From the NCBI RefSeq assembly GCF_913775355.1, contig NZ_CAJYIU010000107.1:1-61106 (forward strand): a stretch of DNA of 61,106 bases. The letters run 5' to 3'. The notes beneath the pieces were generated by a model. The model saw only the letters and a list, made by a program, of their open reading frames with translations, ran no database searches and was not told the origin of the DNA. The position numbers and the translations under genes were made by a program. Positions 10,084-20,135 of the stretch are shown here, piece after piece. How positions within the stretch are numbered: the stretch's first letter is position 1; each line of letters starts with the position of its first letter. The DNA is from an uncultured Aureimonas sp. (lineage in GTDB: Bacteria > Pseudomonadota > Alphaproteobacteria > Rhizobiales > Rhizobiaceae).

Positions 10084-11192
10084 CGATGCACCCCTCTAGT
10101 ACGGCGGCCCTTCAGCTTGCGGCCGCCGAGGACGCTCCCTTCGTCGTCGACGACCTCTTCGTAGAGCGACGTCTCGACGGAAATCGAGGCCCAGTTCCGG
10201 GACAGGAAGACATTCATGTCGTCATCGAGCTCGCCAGTGCGGAGCGAGTAGACGTCCGCGAAATGGACTGCGGAGAGGGCGCTCTCTCCGGCCGTCAGGC
10301 ATTCACCGATCGCGTCCTGGATGTACTCGACCAGAATCCCGAACTGGCGCATCGCCGCGTGCAGCAGCCTGTTCGCAAATTCGTCCGTCATGACCGTCGT
10401 GCAGTTGACGGACGGACAGGCCTCGCCGATCCGGCGCGCCGTGTCGCGGATCGTCTCCACATGATCGGGAAAGCGCAACGGCTCGAAGCGCAGCACGCGC
10501 ACCCGGCGCTTCATGCTCTTGTCGTCCTGGCAGAACCGGGCCAACTCGGGCAGTCCCGACAAGATCAGCCAGACGAGCCAGTCCTCCTCCTGAAGCATCC
10601 GCTTCAAGGTGTTCTCGACTTCCCGAAACGCGACCTGGTTCACGATCTCGTCGCCGTGCTGGGCCTCGTCGATGTGCAGGATCCTGACGCCACGCTCCTT
10701 CAGCAGTTCGCGGACGACCGGCCAGACCTTGCTGTGCTGAATGTCGCGGCGTCCCTCGTAGCCGGAGCGGCGGACGATCGCGTTGCCCAGAGCCCCGAGC
10801 GTGAACGGCGACGGAGCGACAACCGAGTCGACCGGGCTCCATGCACCCTCGATACCGTAACCGGCGAACTCCGGCCGGTTCCTGAGCGCATGGTCGATCG
10901 CCGCCGACTTGCCGGCGCCCGCCTCGCCGGTCACGACCAGAACACGCCCGCCCCGGATCATTCCCCGGGGCGTCGCCGCTCCGTTGCGGCATTCGAGTTC
11001 CAGGAGCATCGAATCCAACAGCCAGTCGAGCTGATCGTTCAGGTCGGCGTCGTAAGCCGTGGGGAGGTGGACCGACAGGACGTCTCCCATGATCTGAGCG
11101 ACCGAACGGCGCTTCTCGTTCTGGTTGCTCCGGATGCGATCGAGGAACGCCTCGGACTTCCTGGACGGGGTGAGGGGATCGGTTTTGCTCAT
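10080..11192 (-). CDS. TniB/TnsC-family AAA+ transposition regulator
   Basis: Walker A VVTGEAGAGKSAAIDHALRN; Walker B RILHIDEAQHGDE. Confidence 0.88.
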   Translation of the reverse strand: MSKTDPLTPSRKSEAFLDRIRSNQNEKRRSVAQIMGDVLSVHLPTAYDADLNDQLDWLLDSMLLELECRNGAATPRGMIRGGRVLVVTGEAGAGKSAAIDHALRNRPEFAGYGIEGAWSPVDSVVAPSPFTLGALGNAIVRRSGYEGRRDIQHSKVWPVVRELLKERGVRILHIDEAQHGDEIVNQVAFREVENTLKRMLQEEDWLVWLILSGLPELARFCQDDKSMKRRVRVLRFEPLRFPDHVETIRDTARRIGEACPSVNCTTVMTDEFANRLLHAAMRQFGILVEYIQDAIGECLTAGESALSAVHFADVYSLRTGELDDDMNVFLSRNWASISVETSLYEEVVDDEGSVLGGRKLKGRRTRGVHR

Positions 11193-11194
11193 GA

Positions 11195-13564
11195 TCAGTC
11201 CTCCTTCAAAAAATCGGCACCGTGCCGACCGCGACGACGCCTGACGGGTGCGTGCGTCACGCCATCCTCCTCGACGTCCCCGTGCTCCCCAGCATCGTCG
11301 GAAGCGGAAGGATCGTCCTTCGCAGCGGCCGCCTCCGCTGCATCGTCCTCGTCGTCCAGCCCTTCGAACGTTCGACCGCGCCGGTCCGAAACGACGATGT
11401 CGAAGTGCTTGAATTGCTCCTTCTCGATCTGCAGGATCTCATCTCGCGACGTCGTCGACGGGCCGATGCCTGCAGCCCTGGCCGAAGCCTTGCCGGCGAT
11501 GCGGAGATCCCGGAGTGCGGCGAGAACGATCGGCTCGCGCAGCTTGGCCGTCGAAGCGTGGCGGCGCCGCAGATCGGCGGCTGCCCCGAGCCATTCCTCG
11601 ACGCAGACGCCCGTCATGTCGGTTTCGCAGGGGACGGTGAACCACCGCGAGCCCGGCTTGTTCCTGCAGACCGAGATGGCGCCGAGGTCCGAGAGATCGA
11701 CGCGAATCCTGACATCCTCCTGTCCGACATCCATGCGGAGCCTGCCGAGTTCCTTCGAGCGGTAGCGCAACCCGAGGAAGCGGATGCCGCGGTTCTGGAT
11801 GCGGCGGGTGTCTGCGAAACCGAAGACCGCACGCAGGACCTTCGCGGCCGGCGGGGGGATCAGGCCGTAGCGTGCCGTCTTCTCCTCCCATGCATCGTTC
11901 GGTGTCTGACCGCCCAGACCGGCGTGCGGGCTGTTCAGGTAGACGTCGACCAGGTACCGCACGAGAGACTTGCCGAGCACCTCCACGACGACGTTCGCCG
12001 CTGCTCCGGGGTCGTAGTCGCCCTTCTCCCCGACACCCGAGAAGGTGCGCCCCTGAAAGAACTGCGCGAACTGCACGTCCAGGGTCGCGAAGAAGCGCTC
12101 GACCCACGGGCGGGCATCCGGATGCCTGGCCGGGCCGATCACGTTCACGGCGCCGATGTCGCGGATCGCCCAGCGGACGTTCGCTTCGATGTTCTCCGGT
12201 CCGGAGTCGAACGGTACGCTTTCCGGCGTGCATGCATGGTGCCACGTCGATCGGCAGCCGGCCGCTGCGGCGATATCGCTCTTGTCGCGACATACCATCT
12301 CGAGCGTCCGCAGGACCGTGTCCGAGTCCGCGTTGACCGAGAGGCGTACGCCGAGAGGCACCTTCGTCGCCTCGCAGACCGCGACGCAGGCGTTCAGTCG
12401 GAGCGCCGCGAGTCTGCCGATCAGCTCCTTCGGCAACCCGGCCCAGGCCTGCTGCGGCAGTTTCGTCATCATGAGCTGGAAGCGCCATGAGTCGATGGCG
12501 ACCCGTTCGCCGGCAGCCATCGCGGCCTCTCGACGGCCGGCGATCTTGAAACGGCGCCGGGCCTGCTGGATGCCGTATCGGGCCGCGCAGACCTCGAACG
12601 GGTCGAGTCTGCGGACGGCGCGTTCGAAGGTCGATCGTGAAGGGATCGGCAGCGGCGGGAGGCCTTCCGTCCCGCGCCGTGCGTTGACCACCGCGAAGGT
12701 CTCGAGGTCCTCGACGGCAAGCGCCGACCGGCCCTGAGAGTCCCGCCTGGCATTGACGTCTTCCACGTCGACGGCCCCCAGCATCAGCTTGTAGAGCATC
12801 GCCATCGTCGGCCGGGTCCGGTCGAGATAGGCGCGCACCCAACCTCCCATGACGGCGAGCGACAGGGGTTCGGTGATTTTGGGAGCCCGATCGCCGCAAC
12901 GCCCCTTGCGATGGTCGCGAAGCGACAACTCGTCCCAGTCGTGCTCGATCAGGACGGCGATCCAGCTCCGCAAGGTGGACGGCGAGGGGGCGTTGAAGCT
13001 CCTGTGGACCTGTCGGGCGGCCGTGCGGCGGACCTTCGCCTGCACAGGCGGCGACTTGCATCGGCCGCGACCCTTGACGCCCCTGCCACGTTCGGGGAAT
13101 TCCCGCTCCTCCTCGTAGATGCCGAAAACGATCTCCGCCATGACCTTCGGGATCGCCCGCAGGAGCGCCTTGTCCGTCTTCGACGTGAGCCCGGCTTCGT
13201 ACATCTCCTGGATGCGTCGGCAGAGCCTCGCATAGAAGACCAGTGCTTCCCGCTCCTCGTCGGGCAGATCGCGCCCCGTTTCGATGTCGGGGTTGCGGGC
13301 GGCGGTCCGGCGACGGGCGTCTCCCTCCCGGTCCATGCGCGGGTCCACCTTGTCGTCCCCGACCAGGATGCCGAACTCGTTCTGGGTGAAGAACTGCGTC
13401 AGCCCCGGTCGGCCGACGGGCTCCACCTCGAGGAAGTGCTGATCGTGGCCGACATGCTTGTAGAGGATCTCGTCGGGATCGCTGACGGCGAAGACGTGAC
13501 CTGCCGGGAAGCCGTAGGTGGTCCGGGCGGAGCGATGGACGGCGGTTCCGTTGAAGACGGACAT
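11195..13564 (-). CDS. TniA/TnsB-family DDE transposase (Mu/integrase-core type)
   Basis: DDE-type positions ...RVAIDSWRFQL..., ...PFDSGPENIEANVRWA..., ...PWVERFFATLDVQFAQFF...; Mu-transposase C-terminal region. Confidence 0.9.
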   Translation of the reverse strand: MSVFNGTAVHRSARTTYGFPAGHVFAVSDPDEILYKHVGHDQHFLEVEPVGRPGLTQFFTQNEFGILVGDDKVDPRMDREGDARRRTAARNPDIETGRDLPDEEREALVFYARLCRRIQEMYEAGLTSKTDKALLRAIPKVMAEIVFGIYEEEREFPERGRGVKGRGRCKSPPVQAKVRRTAARQVHRSFNAPSPSTLRSWIAVLIEHDWDELSLRDHRKGRCGDRAPKITEPLSLAVMGGWVRAYLDRTRPTMAMLYKLMLGAVDVEDVNARRDSQGRSALAVEDLETFAVVNARRGTEGLPPLPIPSRSTFERAVRRLDPFEVCAARYGIQQARRRFKIAGRREAAMAAGERVAIDSWRFQLMMTKLPQQAWAGLPKELIGRLAALRLNACVAVCEATKVPLGVRLSVNADSDTVLRTLEMVCRDKSDIAAAAGCRSTWHHACTPESVPFDSGPENIEANVRWAIRDIGAVNVIGPARHPDARPWVERFFATLDVQFAQFFQGRTFSGVGEKGDYDPGAAANVVVEVLGKSLVRYLVDVYLNSPHAGLGGQTPNDAWEEKTARYGLIPPPAAKVLRAVFGFADTRRIQNRGIRFLGLRYRSKELGRLRMDVGQEDVRIRVDLSDLGAISVCRNKPGSRWFTVPCETDMTGVCVEEWLGAAADLRRRHASTAKLREPIVLAALRDLRIAGKASARAAGIGPSTTSRDEILQIEKEQFKHFDIVVSDRRGRTFEGLDDEDDAAEAAAAKDDPSASDDAGEHGDVEEDGVTHAPVRRRRGRHGADFLKED

Positions 13565-13601
13565 GGAAGCCTTTCAGATCTGGAAATTGACTGAAGGGAG
13601 G

Positions 13602-14360
13602 TCAGGCGGCGCGCCTGACGAACGCATCGATCGAGATGCGTGCGTCGCCCCGCGCCGACAGGACGCCGGAGCCAAGGGCGCGCACCGCGGCGTTGAAGGC
13701 GGCCGACCCGCCGCCGATCGCGTCGACGAGATCGACAAGCCGGCACCATCCGGCGAGGAACGGCAACGCTTCCGCGATGGCGGCATCGGCCGCCGGATCC
13801 GCGAGGCGGCGGGCGCGCAGGACGAGTCTCGCGTCGGCGACGTCGTCCGGATGGATGTGATCTTCGGTGCGCACGAGATACCGGTCGGCGAACCGTGTTC
13901 CCACCTGCTCGCGAATCCGCCGCTGGATATCGAGAATGCGGCTGCGTCCGATCTTCGAACGGGGCTTCACGTCGATCGCGACGCGTTCGCCGCTTCGAGT
14001 GACGAGAAGCGCGTCGAAGGTGTGCTCGGCGCGTCTGCCGTCGTCGTCGATGAAGGCGACGGCCGGCGGCTGCTCGTGCAGCTCCACGACCTCGGGAGAT
14101 GCGAGAGCGATGTGGATGAAACCCTGCTCCAGATCGCTTTCGAACAGATGCTCGCGGTTCGTCGCCGCGTCGACGATCGAGCCGCGGTAGGAGGCGGTCG
14201 ACCGCAGGGCGATCGCACGGCTGGCGCGACTGGGCTCGGGCGGGAGCCACGACTCGTCTTCCGCGTGCCTGCTGGACACGTCGTGGGACGAGACCTTCTG
14301 CGATGCCGCGTCATGCGACATGGAAATGGAATGCTTCGGGACATTCGGCTTGTTGCGCAT
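13602..14360 (-). CDS. TnsA-like heteromeric transposase endonuclease (an ATG at 14432 is also possible)
   Basis: RGSIVDAATNREHLFESDLEQGFIHIALAS...PPAVAFIDDDG...GERVAIDVKPRSKIGRSRILDIQRRI, PD-(D/E)xK-like DxK; immediately upstream of the tnsB-like gene. Confidence 0.75.
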   Translation of the reverse strand: MRNKPNVPKHSISMSHDAASQKVSSHDVSSRHAEDESWLPPEPSRASRAIALRSTASYRGSIVDAATNREHLFESDLEQGFIHIALASPEVVELHEQPPAVAFIDDDGRRAEHTFDALLVTRSGERVAIDVKPRSKIGRSRILDIQRRIREQVGTRFADRYLVRTEDHIHPDDVADARLVLRARRLADPAADAAIAEALPFLAGWCRLVDLVDAIGGGSAAFNAAVRALGSGVLSARGDARISIDAFVRRAA

Positions 14361-14480
14361 GACGCGGGAGTTTCTCCACGCGAGTGCCGCGACAGACCGA
14401 CTTTCACTTGACCACGCGGGTGCGTTGGGCAAAGGTCGGGTTGCAGCGCGACGAGTCGCGATGTGGTTGAAATCCGCCCG

Positions 14481-14560
14481 CGCGTCGCTTTGTGGAAACG
14501 GAGCGCGTGGACGGTACTGAAAGCGACGCGTCGATCCCGGCCAGGATCGGCGCGTTTTTT
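14481..14560 (+). terminator. Strong plus-strand intrinsic terminator preceded by an overlapping alternative stem
   Basis: CGCGTCGATCC-CGGCCA-GGATCGGCGCG-TTTTTT (14527-14560); its 5' arm can also pair upstream (CGCGTCGCTTT 14481-14491 with AAAGCGACGCG 14520-14530). Confidence 0.7.
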
Positions 14561-15089
14561 CGTTTCCTAGGTGATCGTCATATCCGCCTCCGCCTCATCG
14601 CCGGCCGCACTGATTCTGCGTCCAGAAACGCAGGAATCGACCGGCGATCAACCCGGTGACATTCGACGGGAGAGGCGCTAGCATTTCAAATGCTGACAGC
14701 TAAGTGCCTGTTTCGGTTGATAAATCGCCGAAATCAGATCGATCACGATTCGTTACAACCGTTAATATTCCGTTACTTTGGTGACTTCAGTAGGGTGTCG
14801 ACGCCCGAATCGGGTCGGTCAAGACGAATCGTCGGTCGCGGCCGATTCGGGTGCCCGACCGGATCGGAGAACATTCGGTCTGCAGGTATGGTCCTGTGTT
14901 CCGGGTAAGGCGCTGCCGCAATCACGGACCTGCGGTCCCGGGGGCGCACGATCGCTGCGCCATCATGGGCAGGGACGCGTTGCGAAATCCCTTCGGGTGA
15001 CGGCTCCGAGGAACGTGCGCCGTTCACGTCACCCCGATCGAGGGGGCGGTCCGCGTCGTCGGAGGCGAAAATCCGACCATCGGGGCAAT

Positions 15090-16031
15090 CTAGCGGAAAC
15101 GTTCGCCTGACGGGATCCGGCGGACGACCGGCGCACCGCCGGTGCGATAGATCTCGCGGCGGCAGAAGGACTCCTCGTCCGGGGCGCGGTCCCTTGGAAC
15201 GATCTTGTACCAGGACTTCGCACGTCCTGGCCCGCCGGCATCCCAACGATATCCGGCATTCTTCAGCATGCCCCGGGCGGAGTAGGGAGCGCCTTCGGCC
15301 CGGATCTCGAACATCTCAGTCACGGCGGCGGCGAGAAGCTGCGCGAAGGCGCCTTCCGGACCGTCCCATGCGGGCGCCGCGAGGACTTCGAGAACCGCGT
15401 GGCAATCCGTCAGGGCCCTGTGCGCGCCATGAAAGCGTCCGGCCGAGGCCAGAAGATTTCCGAGCTTGGCGACGGGCTCGCCGAGGCCCTTCCAGTCGAT
15501 GTCCGTTGCTGAACAGACCCACGTCTTGGTCGCGAAGATCGGATCGAGCTTCTCGCAGAAGCCGCGGTCGAAGGCCGAGTTGTGGGCGACGACGATGTCC
15601 GCTGGGCGGACGAGGGCGGCAAGGGCGGCTCGGTCGATGTTGCGTCCGGCCAGCTCCGGATCCGTCAGGCCGGTCAGGCGCGAGATTTCACGCGATAACG
15701 GTCTCGTCGGCTGTTCGAGACCCGAGTACTCGCCCACCACGTCGCGGATGCCGTCGGCCGCGTAGGTGAAGGCCACCGCGCCGACCTCGATCACCTCGGC
15801 GCAATCCTTATCGAGCCCGGTCGTCTCGACGTCGACGACGATCCCAAGTCGCAGTCCGGCGTGGTCCGCGTCCGTCATCCTAGCCCGGACGGGCCTGTGT
15901 TCGAGTTGGCGCAGGATGCGGAAGCGTCCGGTGGACTCGAGACGACGAGCCGCAGCCTCGTCTGAGGAGCCGGCCGGATCCGTATCCGTCGCCGCTTCGT
16001 CGAGGCGTTCGAAGAGGGTCTGCATCGGCAT
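15090..16031 (-). CDS. DnaQ-like 3'-5' exonuclease family protein
   Basis: IVVDVETTGLDKDCAEVIEVGAVAF ... VVAHNSAFDRGFCEKL ... HRALTDCHAVLEVL (DEDDh exonuclease motifs). Confidence 0.85.
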   Translation of the reverse strand: MPMQTLFERLDEAATDTDPAGSSDEAAARRLESTGRFRILRQLEHRPVRARMTDADHAGLRLGIVVDVETTGLDKDCAEVIEVGAVAFTYAADGIRDVVGEYSGLEQPTRPLSREISRLTGLTDPELAGRNIDRAALAALVRPADIVVAHNSAFDRGFCEKLDPIFATKTWVCSATDIDWKGLGEPVAKLGNLLASAGRFHGAHRALTDCHAVLEVLAAPAWDGPEGAFAQLLAAAVTEMFEIRAEGAPYSARGMLKNAGYRWDAGGPGRAKSWYKIVPRDRAPDEESFCRREIYRTGGAPVVRRIPSGERFR

Positions 16032-16243
16032 GAAACGAGATCCTTCAGGTTGTTTGAGAATTCTGGTTCGGTGTCGGTTCGTCGGAGGTCGGTCGGGGCG
16101 GCGGTTCTGGCTGCAGCGGCGGTCGGTAAGGTTTGGGGAATTGTCCCGTTCGAGGCGTAAGGTTCGCCGTTGCATCCTGCCGAGCGAGCGTGAACCACGG
16201 GCATCCCGCCACCGGGACGCTGTTCGGCGAACCGCCGTCCGCC

Positions 16244-16498
16244 TCACCCGTTCGTCGGCGAACCGGGCTTCCGCGTCAGATGATCGAGAACGAGCTTCGC
16301 AGTGGGGTCGCCTTCTGCGGCAAGCTGCCGCAACTTCACGGTGAGCCACCGTCTGCGCGGGCCGCGGATACCGTGCCTTTGGCAGCGGATCGCCGCGCCG
16401 ATGATGGTCGCCGATCCGATGTCGGTAGTGGTGGGTGACACGACGTTGGTTCGGGGACGGCGCAGTACGACGGCGCCTGTGAAGCGAATGACGGCCAC
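16244..16498 (-). CDS. Small hypothetical protein
   Basis: 84-aa ORF between the exonuclease and AAA-protease genes on the same strand; no recognised domain. Confidence 0.4.
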   Translation of the reverse strand: MAVIRFTGAVVLRRPRTNVVSPTTTDIGSATIIGAAIRCQRHGIRGPRRRWLTVKLRQLAAEGDPTAKLVLDHLTRKPGSPTNG

Positions 16499-16615
16499 GT
16501 TCTCACTCCGCGTGCCGAATGGGCCGCGTCGCTGCCGTCATTCGGATTCCTGTCGGGCTGCGTGACGGGTCGACCCAATCTTCGGCCGACCCGCTGACCT
16601 TCCGGACGCAGTCCG

Positions 16616-18763
16616 TCAATCCGAGGAGCAGGACTGCGGCGGAAGCGGCGACGTGCACGGACGGATCTCGAACGGCGGGATCTCTGCGAGCAGCGGGGCG
16701 ATCTCCGCTTCGACGAGGTGGCCTGCATCGAGCAACCGTGTCGCCAGGCGCTCGATCGCGAAGCGTTCGCGGCGGACGAGACGCTCCGCCTCCGCTTCGG
16801 CATGGCGCAGGACCCGATGGACGGCGATCATCGATCCGGGCGGGCTGCCGAGCGCGGACAGGCCGTCGGTCGGATCGCCGTGCCAGAGCGGGCCGACGTG
16901 ACCGAGGCCCCAACTCAGTTCGTACGCCATCGCGATGCCGGTCGCCTTCGCGAGATCCGATGCCTTGGTCCCGCCGGCGCCAGCGGACGGAGAGCCGAGG
17001 AAGACCATCTCGCCGGCCCGACCCGCGAGAACGCTGACGATGTCCCTGATCGCACGGTCTGCCGTTACGATCTGCGTGCGCGGTGTCAACTGGATCGAGC
17101 CTCCGGCATCGCTGAGCGTCAACGATCCAATCGTACCGACACCGAGAGCTGCAGCCGCGCAGGCATGCGCGGCTTCGTGGATCGCGCAGCGATGGAGATC
17201 CTCCTCAGAAAGGTCGCTGCGGCTGCTCCGGACTGCTTCAAGCAGATCCTCCACGAGCAGCTTGCGTCCGGCGCGCCTCGCGGTACCGCGTGCTCTTCGG
17301 CACCACGACGCAGCGTCCGCTCCGCTTCCTCCGGTCCCCGCCCGTGCGACGGGCATCAGATCGGCGCCATTAAGGTCCGATCCCAGGCATGTCCTCAGGA
17401 TGCCCACCATTTCGACAGGATCGGGCAGGTCGATCCAGACTACGCGGTCTATCCGTCCGGGACGAACGATGGCCGGATCGATCATCCGGACGTGGTTCGT
17501 CGCGCCCAGGACGACGACGCCCTCGCGATCGCCGACGCCGTCGAGCTGCTCCAAGAGGCCGTTCACGACCTGGATGGAATAGTCACGGTGGCGGTGTTCG
17601 AACGTCGACCTGTCGCCGAGCGAATCCAGTTCGTCGATGAAGAGGACGCACGGCGCGGCCGCCCGCGCATCCGAGAAGGAGCGACGCATCGACTTCAGGA
17701 GATCGCCGAGGTGGCCGGCGGCCTGCCACTGCGCGAGGGAGGCGGAGACGAGCGGCAGGCCGGCCGAATGTGCGAAGACCCTCGCGAAGAACGACTTGCC
17801 GACGCCCGGCGGGCCGGCGAGGAGCATGCCGCGGTCGATGTCCCGCCAGCCGAGTCGTCCGTCGCGGTATGCCTGAAGATCGGCGATCAGATCGAGCCCG
17901 ATCCCCTTCGCCTCACCGTAGCCGGACAGGTCTTCGAGCCGAGGCAGTCCCGCCGAAGTCGCTAGCCTCTTCTCAACGATCCACCGGAGCCGTTCAAGAG
18001 AGCCGGCCCCGCCGCGACGACGCGAGACGGACGACCTGAGATCGTCCAGCGCAATGCTGCCGATCCACGGACCGTTCGGAACCTCGATCACCGATCCCGT
18101 GACGGCCTCGATCACGAGACTGACGGCTTGTCCGGTCCACCGACCGAACTCGAGGACATGATCGGCCGTGGTACGGATGCGCTTCGGAACGCCTTGCTGC
18201 GGGTCCGTCGAGACGGCGCAGATCGGGACTCCGAGGGACATCGCACGAACGGCCCAGTCATCGAGCTCGTCGCGTTTCCTTACGGCGTCGCACGGCATGA
18301 CGACGGCAGCCCGTCGGTCTGCGCGTAGGCCGGCCAGCTTGTACATCGTCGACCCGTCCTCCACGAGCGGGGTCGTCCGGCCGAAGACGCATACCGAAAG
18401 CACGCTCTTCACCGAGGCCAGAAGGTCTTCGTCGGGCAGACGGACGACGACGACGGGCGCGGCCGTACGGAGCGCACGCAGCACGCCGGGCTCGGCTTCG
18501 AATGCTGCGGCCAGAAGAACAGCCGTCGTCGCGACGTCTACTGACAGGCCGATCTCTTCCGTCACGGGCGCATCGGACGCGTCGACCATCGTACCGAACT
18601 CCGGCAGGTCGTCGAGATCGGGCACGGGATCGCCGCCCGTCATGACCGAGTGGATCCGCGCCGTGTCGGCGAGCAGCAGATCGACGAAGCGTCGCCCGAG
18701 CGTCGGGGACTGTGCAGGATCGGGCGTGGGCTCGTCTCGATTGGGTGCTTTCAAGGCGTGCAT
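16616..18763 (-). CDS. AAA+ ATPase fused to M41 (FtsH-like) zinc peptidase, no evident N-terminal TM segments
   Basis: Walker A LLAGPPGVGKSFFARV, Walker B CVLFIDELDSLGDR, SRH region ATNHVRMIDPAIVRPGRIDR, zinc motif HEAAH, SAGAGGTKASDLAKAT. Confidence 0.85.
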   Translation of the reverse strand: MHALKAPNRDEPTPDPAQSPTLGRRFVDLLLADTARIHSVMTGGDPVPDLDDLPEFGTMVDASDAPVTEEIGLSVDVATTAVLLAAAFEAEPGVLRALRTAAPVVVVRLPDEDLLASVKSVLSVCVFGRTTPLVEDGSTMYKLAGLRADRRAAVVMPCDAVRKRDELDDWAVRAMSLGVPICAVSTDPQQGVPKRIRTTADHVLEFGRWTGQAVSLVIEAVTGSVIEVPNGPWIGSIALDDLRSSVSRRRGGAGSLERLRWIVEKRLATSAGLPRLEDLSGYGEAKGIGLDLIADLQAYRDGRLGWRDIDRGMLLAGPPGVGKSFFARVFAHSAGLPLVSASLAQWQAAGHLGDLLKSMRRSFSDARAAAPCVLFIDELDSLGDRSTFEHRHRDYSIQVVNGLLEQLDGVGDREGVVVLGATNHVRMIDPAIVRPGRIDRVVWIDLPDPVEMVGILRTCLGSDLNGADLMPVARAGTGGSGADAASWCRRARGTARRAGRKLLVEDLLEAVRSSRSDLSEEDLHRCAIHEAAHACAAAALGVGTIGSLTLSDAGGSIQLTPRTQIVTADRAIRDIVSVLAGRAGEMVFLGSPSAGAGGTKASDLAKATGIAMAYELSWGLGHVGPLWHGDPTDGLSALGSPPGSMIAVHRVLRHAEAEAERLVRRERFAIERLATRLLDAGHLVEAEIAPLLAEIPPFEIRPCTSPLPPQSCSSD

Positions 18764-18933
18764 GGGAACTCCTCGTGGGAAGAATGGCGCGGCGAAGCAT
18801 CCCGACGGGTGATACCGGGCGGGATGCGGCGGCTCGGTCGCCGAGCGCGGGATGCGATCGGCGAGCGGGTTTCCATGTCTGGGGAGGTTCGGGTCCGCCG
18901 AACGTCTCGGCCCGGCGGACGTAGCCGACGGAG

Positions 18934-19239
18934 CTAGAGACGGCGCAGGACGATCGTCCGATCGTCGGCGTTCTGGAAGTCGGCGACGAACTTGCCCCGA
19001 TCCAGAAGATAGAGGAGCTCGACGATCGCCGTGGGGCCGTGCCAGTCCAGCACGGCCGCGGCATCCTCGATCGCGATCGTATCTCCCGAGCAGGGAGCAC
19101 GGTCGAGAAGGTCCTGACGGGCCTTCCGGTACCGGCGGGCCTCGGCGGCGTTAACGAGATATGCGGAAAGCGCGTGCGCGCAGTTGCCGTCGCGCTGCGG
19201 CGCGACGATATTGCCGTCAACCATTGCTGAGCTCCACAA
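18934..19239 (-). CDS. Hypothetical protein
   Basis: ORF with plausible start upstream of the AAA-M41 gene. Confidence 0.4.
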   Translation of the reverse strand: MWSSAMVDGNIVAPQRDGNCAHALSAYLVNAAEARRYRKARQDLLDRAPCSGDTIAIEDAAAVLDWHGPTAIVELLYLLDRGKFVADFQNADDRTIVLRRL

Positions 19240-19620
19240 AAGCTACGTGATGGCCAGGCCGTCGATGCAGTTGGCGCTGCTCGGCGGCCGATCAGGGACG
19301 TCAGGGAGGATATGCGAATCGCCCGACCGCCGACGATCTAATCACGATCGGTCTGAAAGCAAGTTCATCGATCGAAGCGAGTCGATCGTGGTTAACGGAC
19401 TCGGTGCGGCTTCGTTATACTGCTGTCCAAATAGCCGTTTTCCACAATCGGTGCGCGTTACTGCACCACCTTGGCGTGTTTCTGCATCCTGATCAATGGG
19501 TCGGGTGCCGAACAAGAGCGAAAATCCGATGTCGCGTCCGTTGCAAGGTGAAATCATCTTGCATTAGCATCCTACATCTTTCGGTCCTCCTGCGGCTAAA
19601 GACCGATCACCGTACTTTAT

Positions 19621-19691
19621 TCACTCGCGACCCAGCCGTCTCCAATTTCGTGAACCGCATCGGTGCCGTTCTGGCCAGCGGAGCGGGCGTG
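19621..19691. repeat. Left imperfect direct repeat (candidate att-derived remnant of a lipoprotein gene 3' end)
   Basis: tcactcgcgacccagccgtc-tccaatttcgtgaaccgcatcggtgccgttctggccagcggagcgggcgtg, roughly 80% identical by eye to 23601-23672, same orientation. Confidence 0.75.
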
Positions 19692-19759
19692 CGGCCGTCG
19701 CAGCTGAGCTTCCGGAGCAGGGGATCTGATCAGCACGCCACGCCAGTCTTCGTTGAATT

Positions 19760-20101
19760 TCAACTCCGATTCAGCAGCTCATCGATGGCGTGGATCGCCC
19801 GAGAAAGAGCGTCTCTCGCAGCAGACATCTCCAGGGTCAGCGACAGCTGCTCCCGACCTGCCATGGACAGGACGGTCCTCAGCACTTCGTCCGAATTTTT
19901 CATCAGCATCACGAGGTGACGTCCGTCGGGTCCACGCGTGCCTTCGATCCAGTACTTGACCGATCGCTCGCTGGCACCGGTCCAGTGCATGACGATCTTC
20001 GTGGCACCGCTTCTCGGTCCCAGCTCGGCCAGCAATGCCTTCGAAACGGCGACCGCGTAGGCAGAACAGGGTGGAACATCCGTGCCCTTTTTCGGCATCA
20101 T
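19760..20101 (-). CDS. Small HTH-like DNA-binding/hypothetical protein divergent from the recombinase
   Basis: GATKIVMHWTGASERSVKYWIEGTRGPDGRHLVMLMKNSDEVL resembles an HTH; divergently placed. Confidence 0.5.
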   Translation of the reverse strand: MMPKKGTDVPPCSAYAVAVSKALLAELGPRSGATKIVMHWTGASERSVKYWIEGTRGPDGRHLVMLMKNSDEVLRTVLSMAGREQLSLTLEMSAARDALSRAIHAIDELLNRS

Positions 20102-20135
20102 CGTCCGTCTCCTTTTAAATTACGCTGCATTCTCC

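Noticed and set aside
8257-14432. CRISPR-associated transposon (CAST)
   Set aside because: No cas genes or CRISPR-like spaced repeats seen near the Tn7-like genes
14804-14851. 10-bp inverted repeat CCCGAATCGG...CCGATTCGGG in the gap upstream of tnsA as a transposon end
   Set aside because: No matching copy found on the other side of the module and no TSD; may be a regulator site or chance in GC-rich DNA
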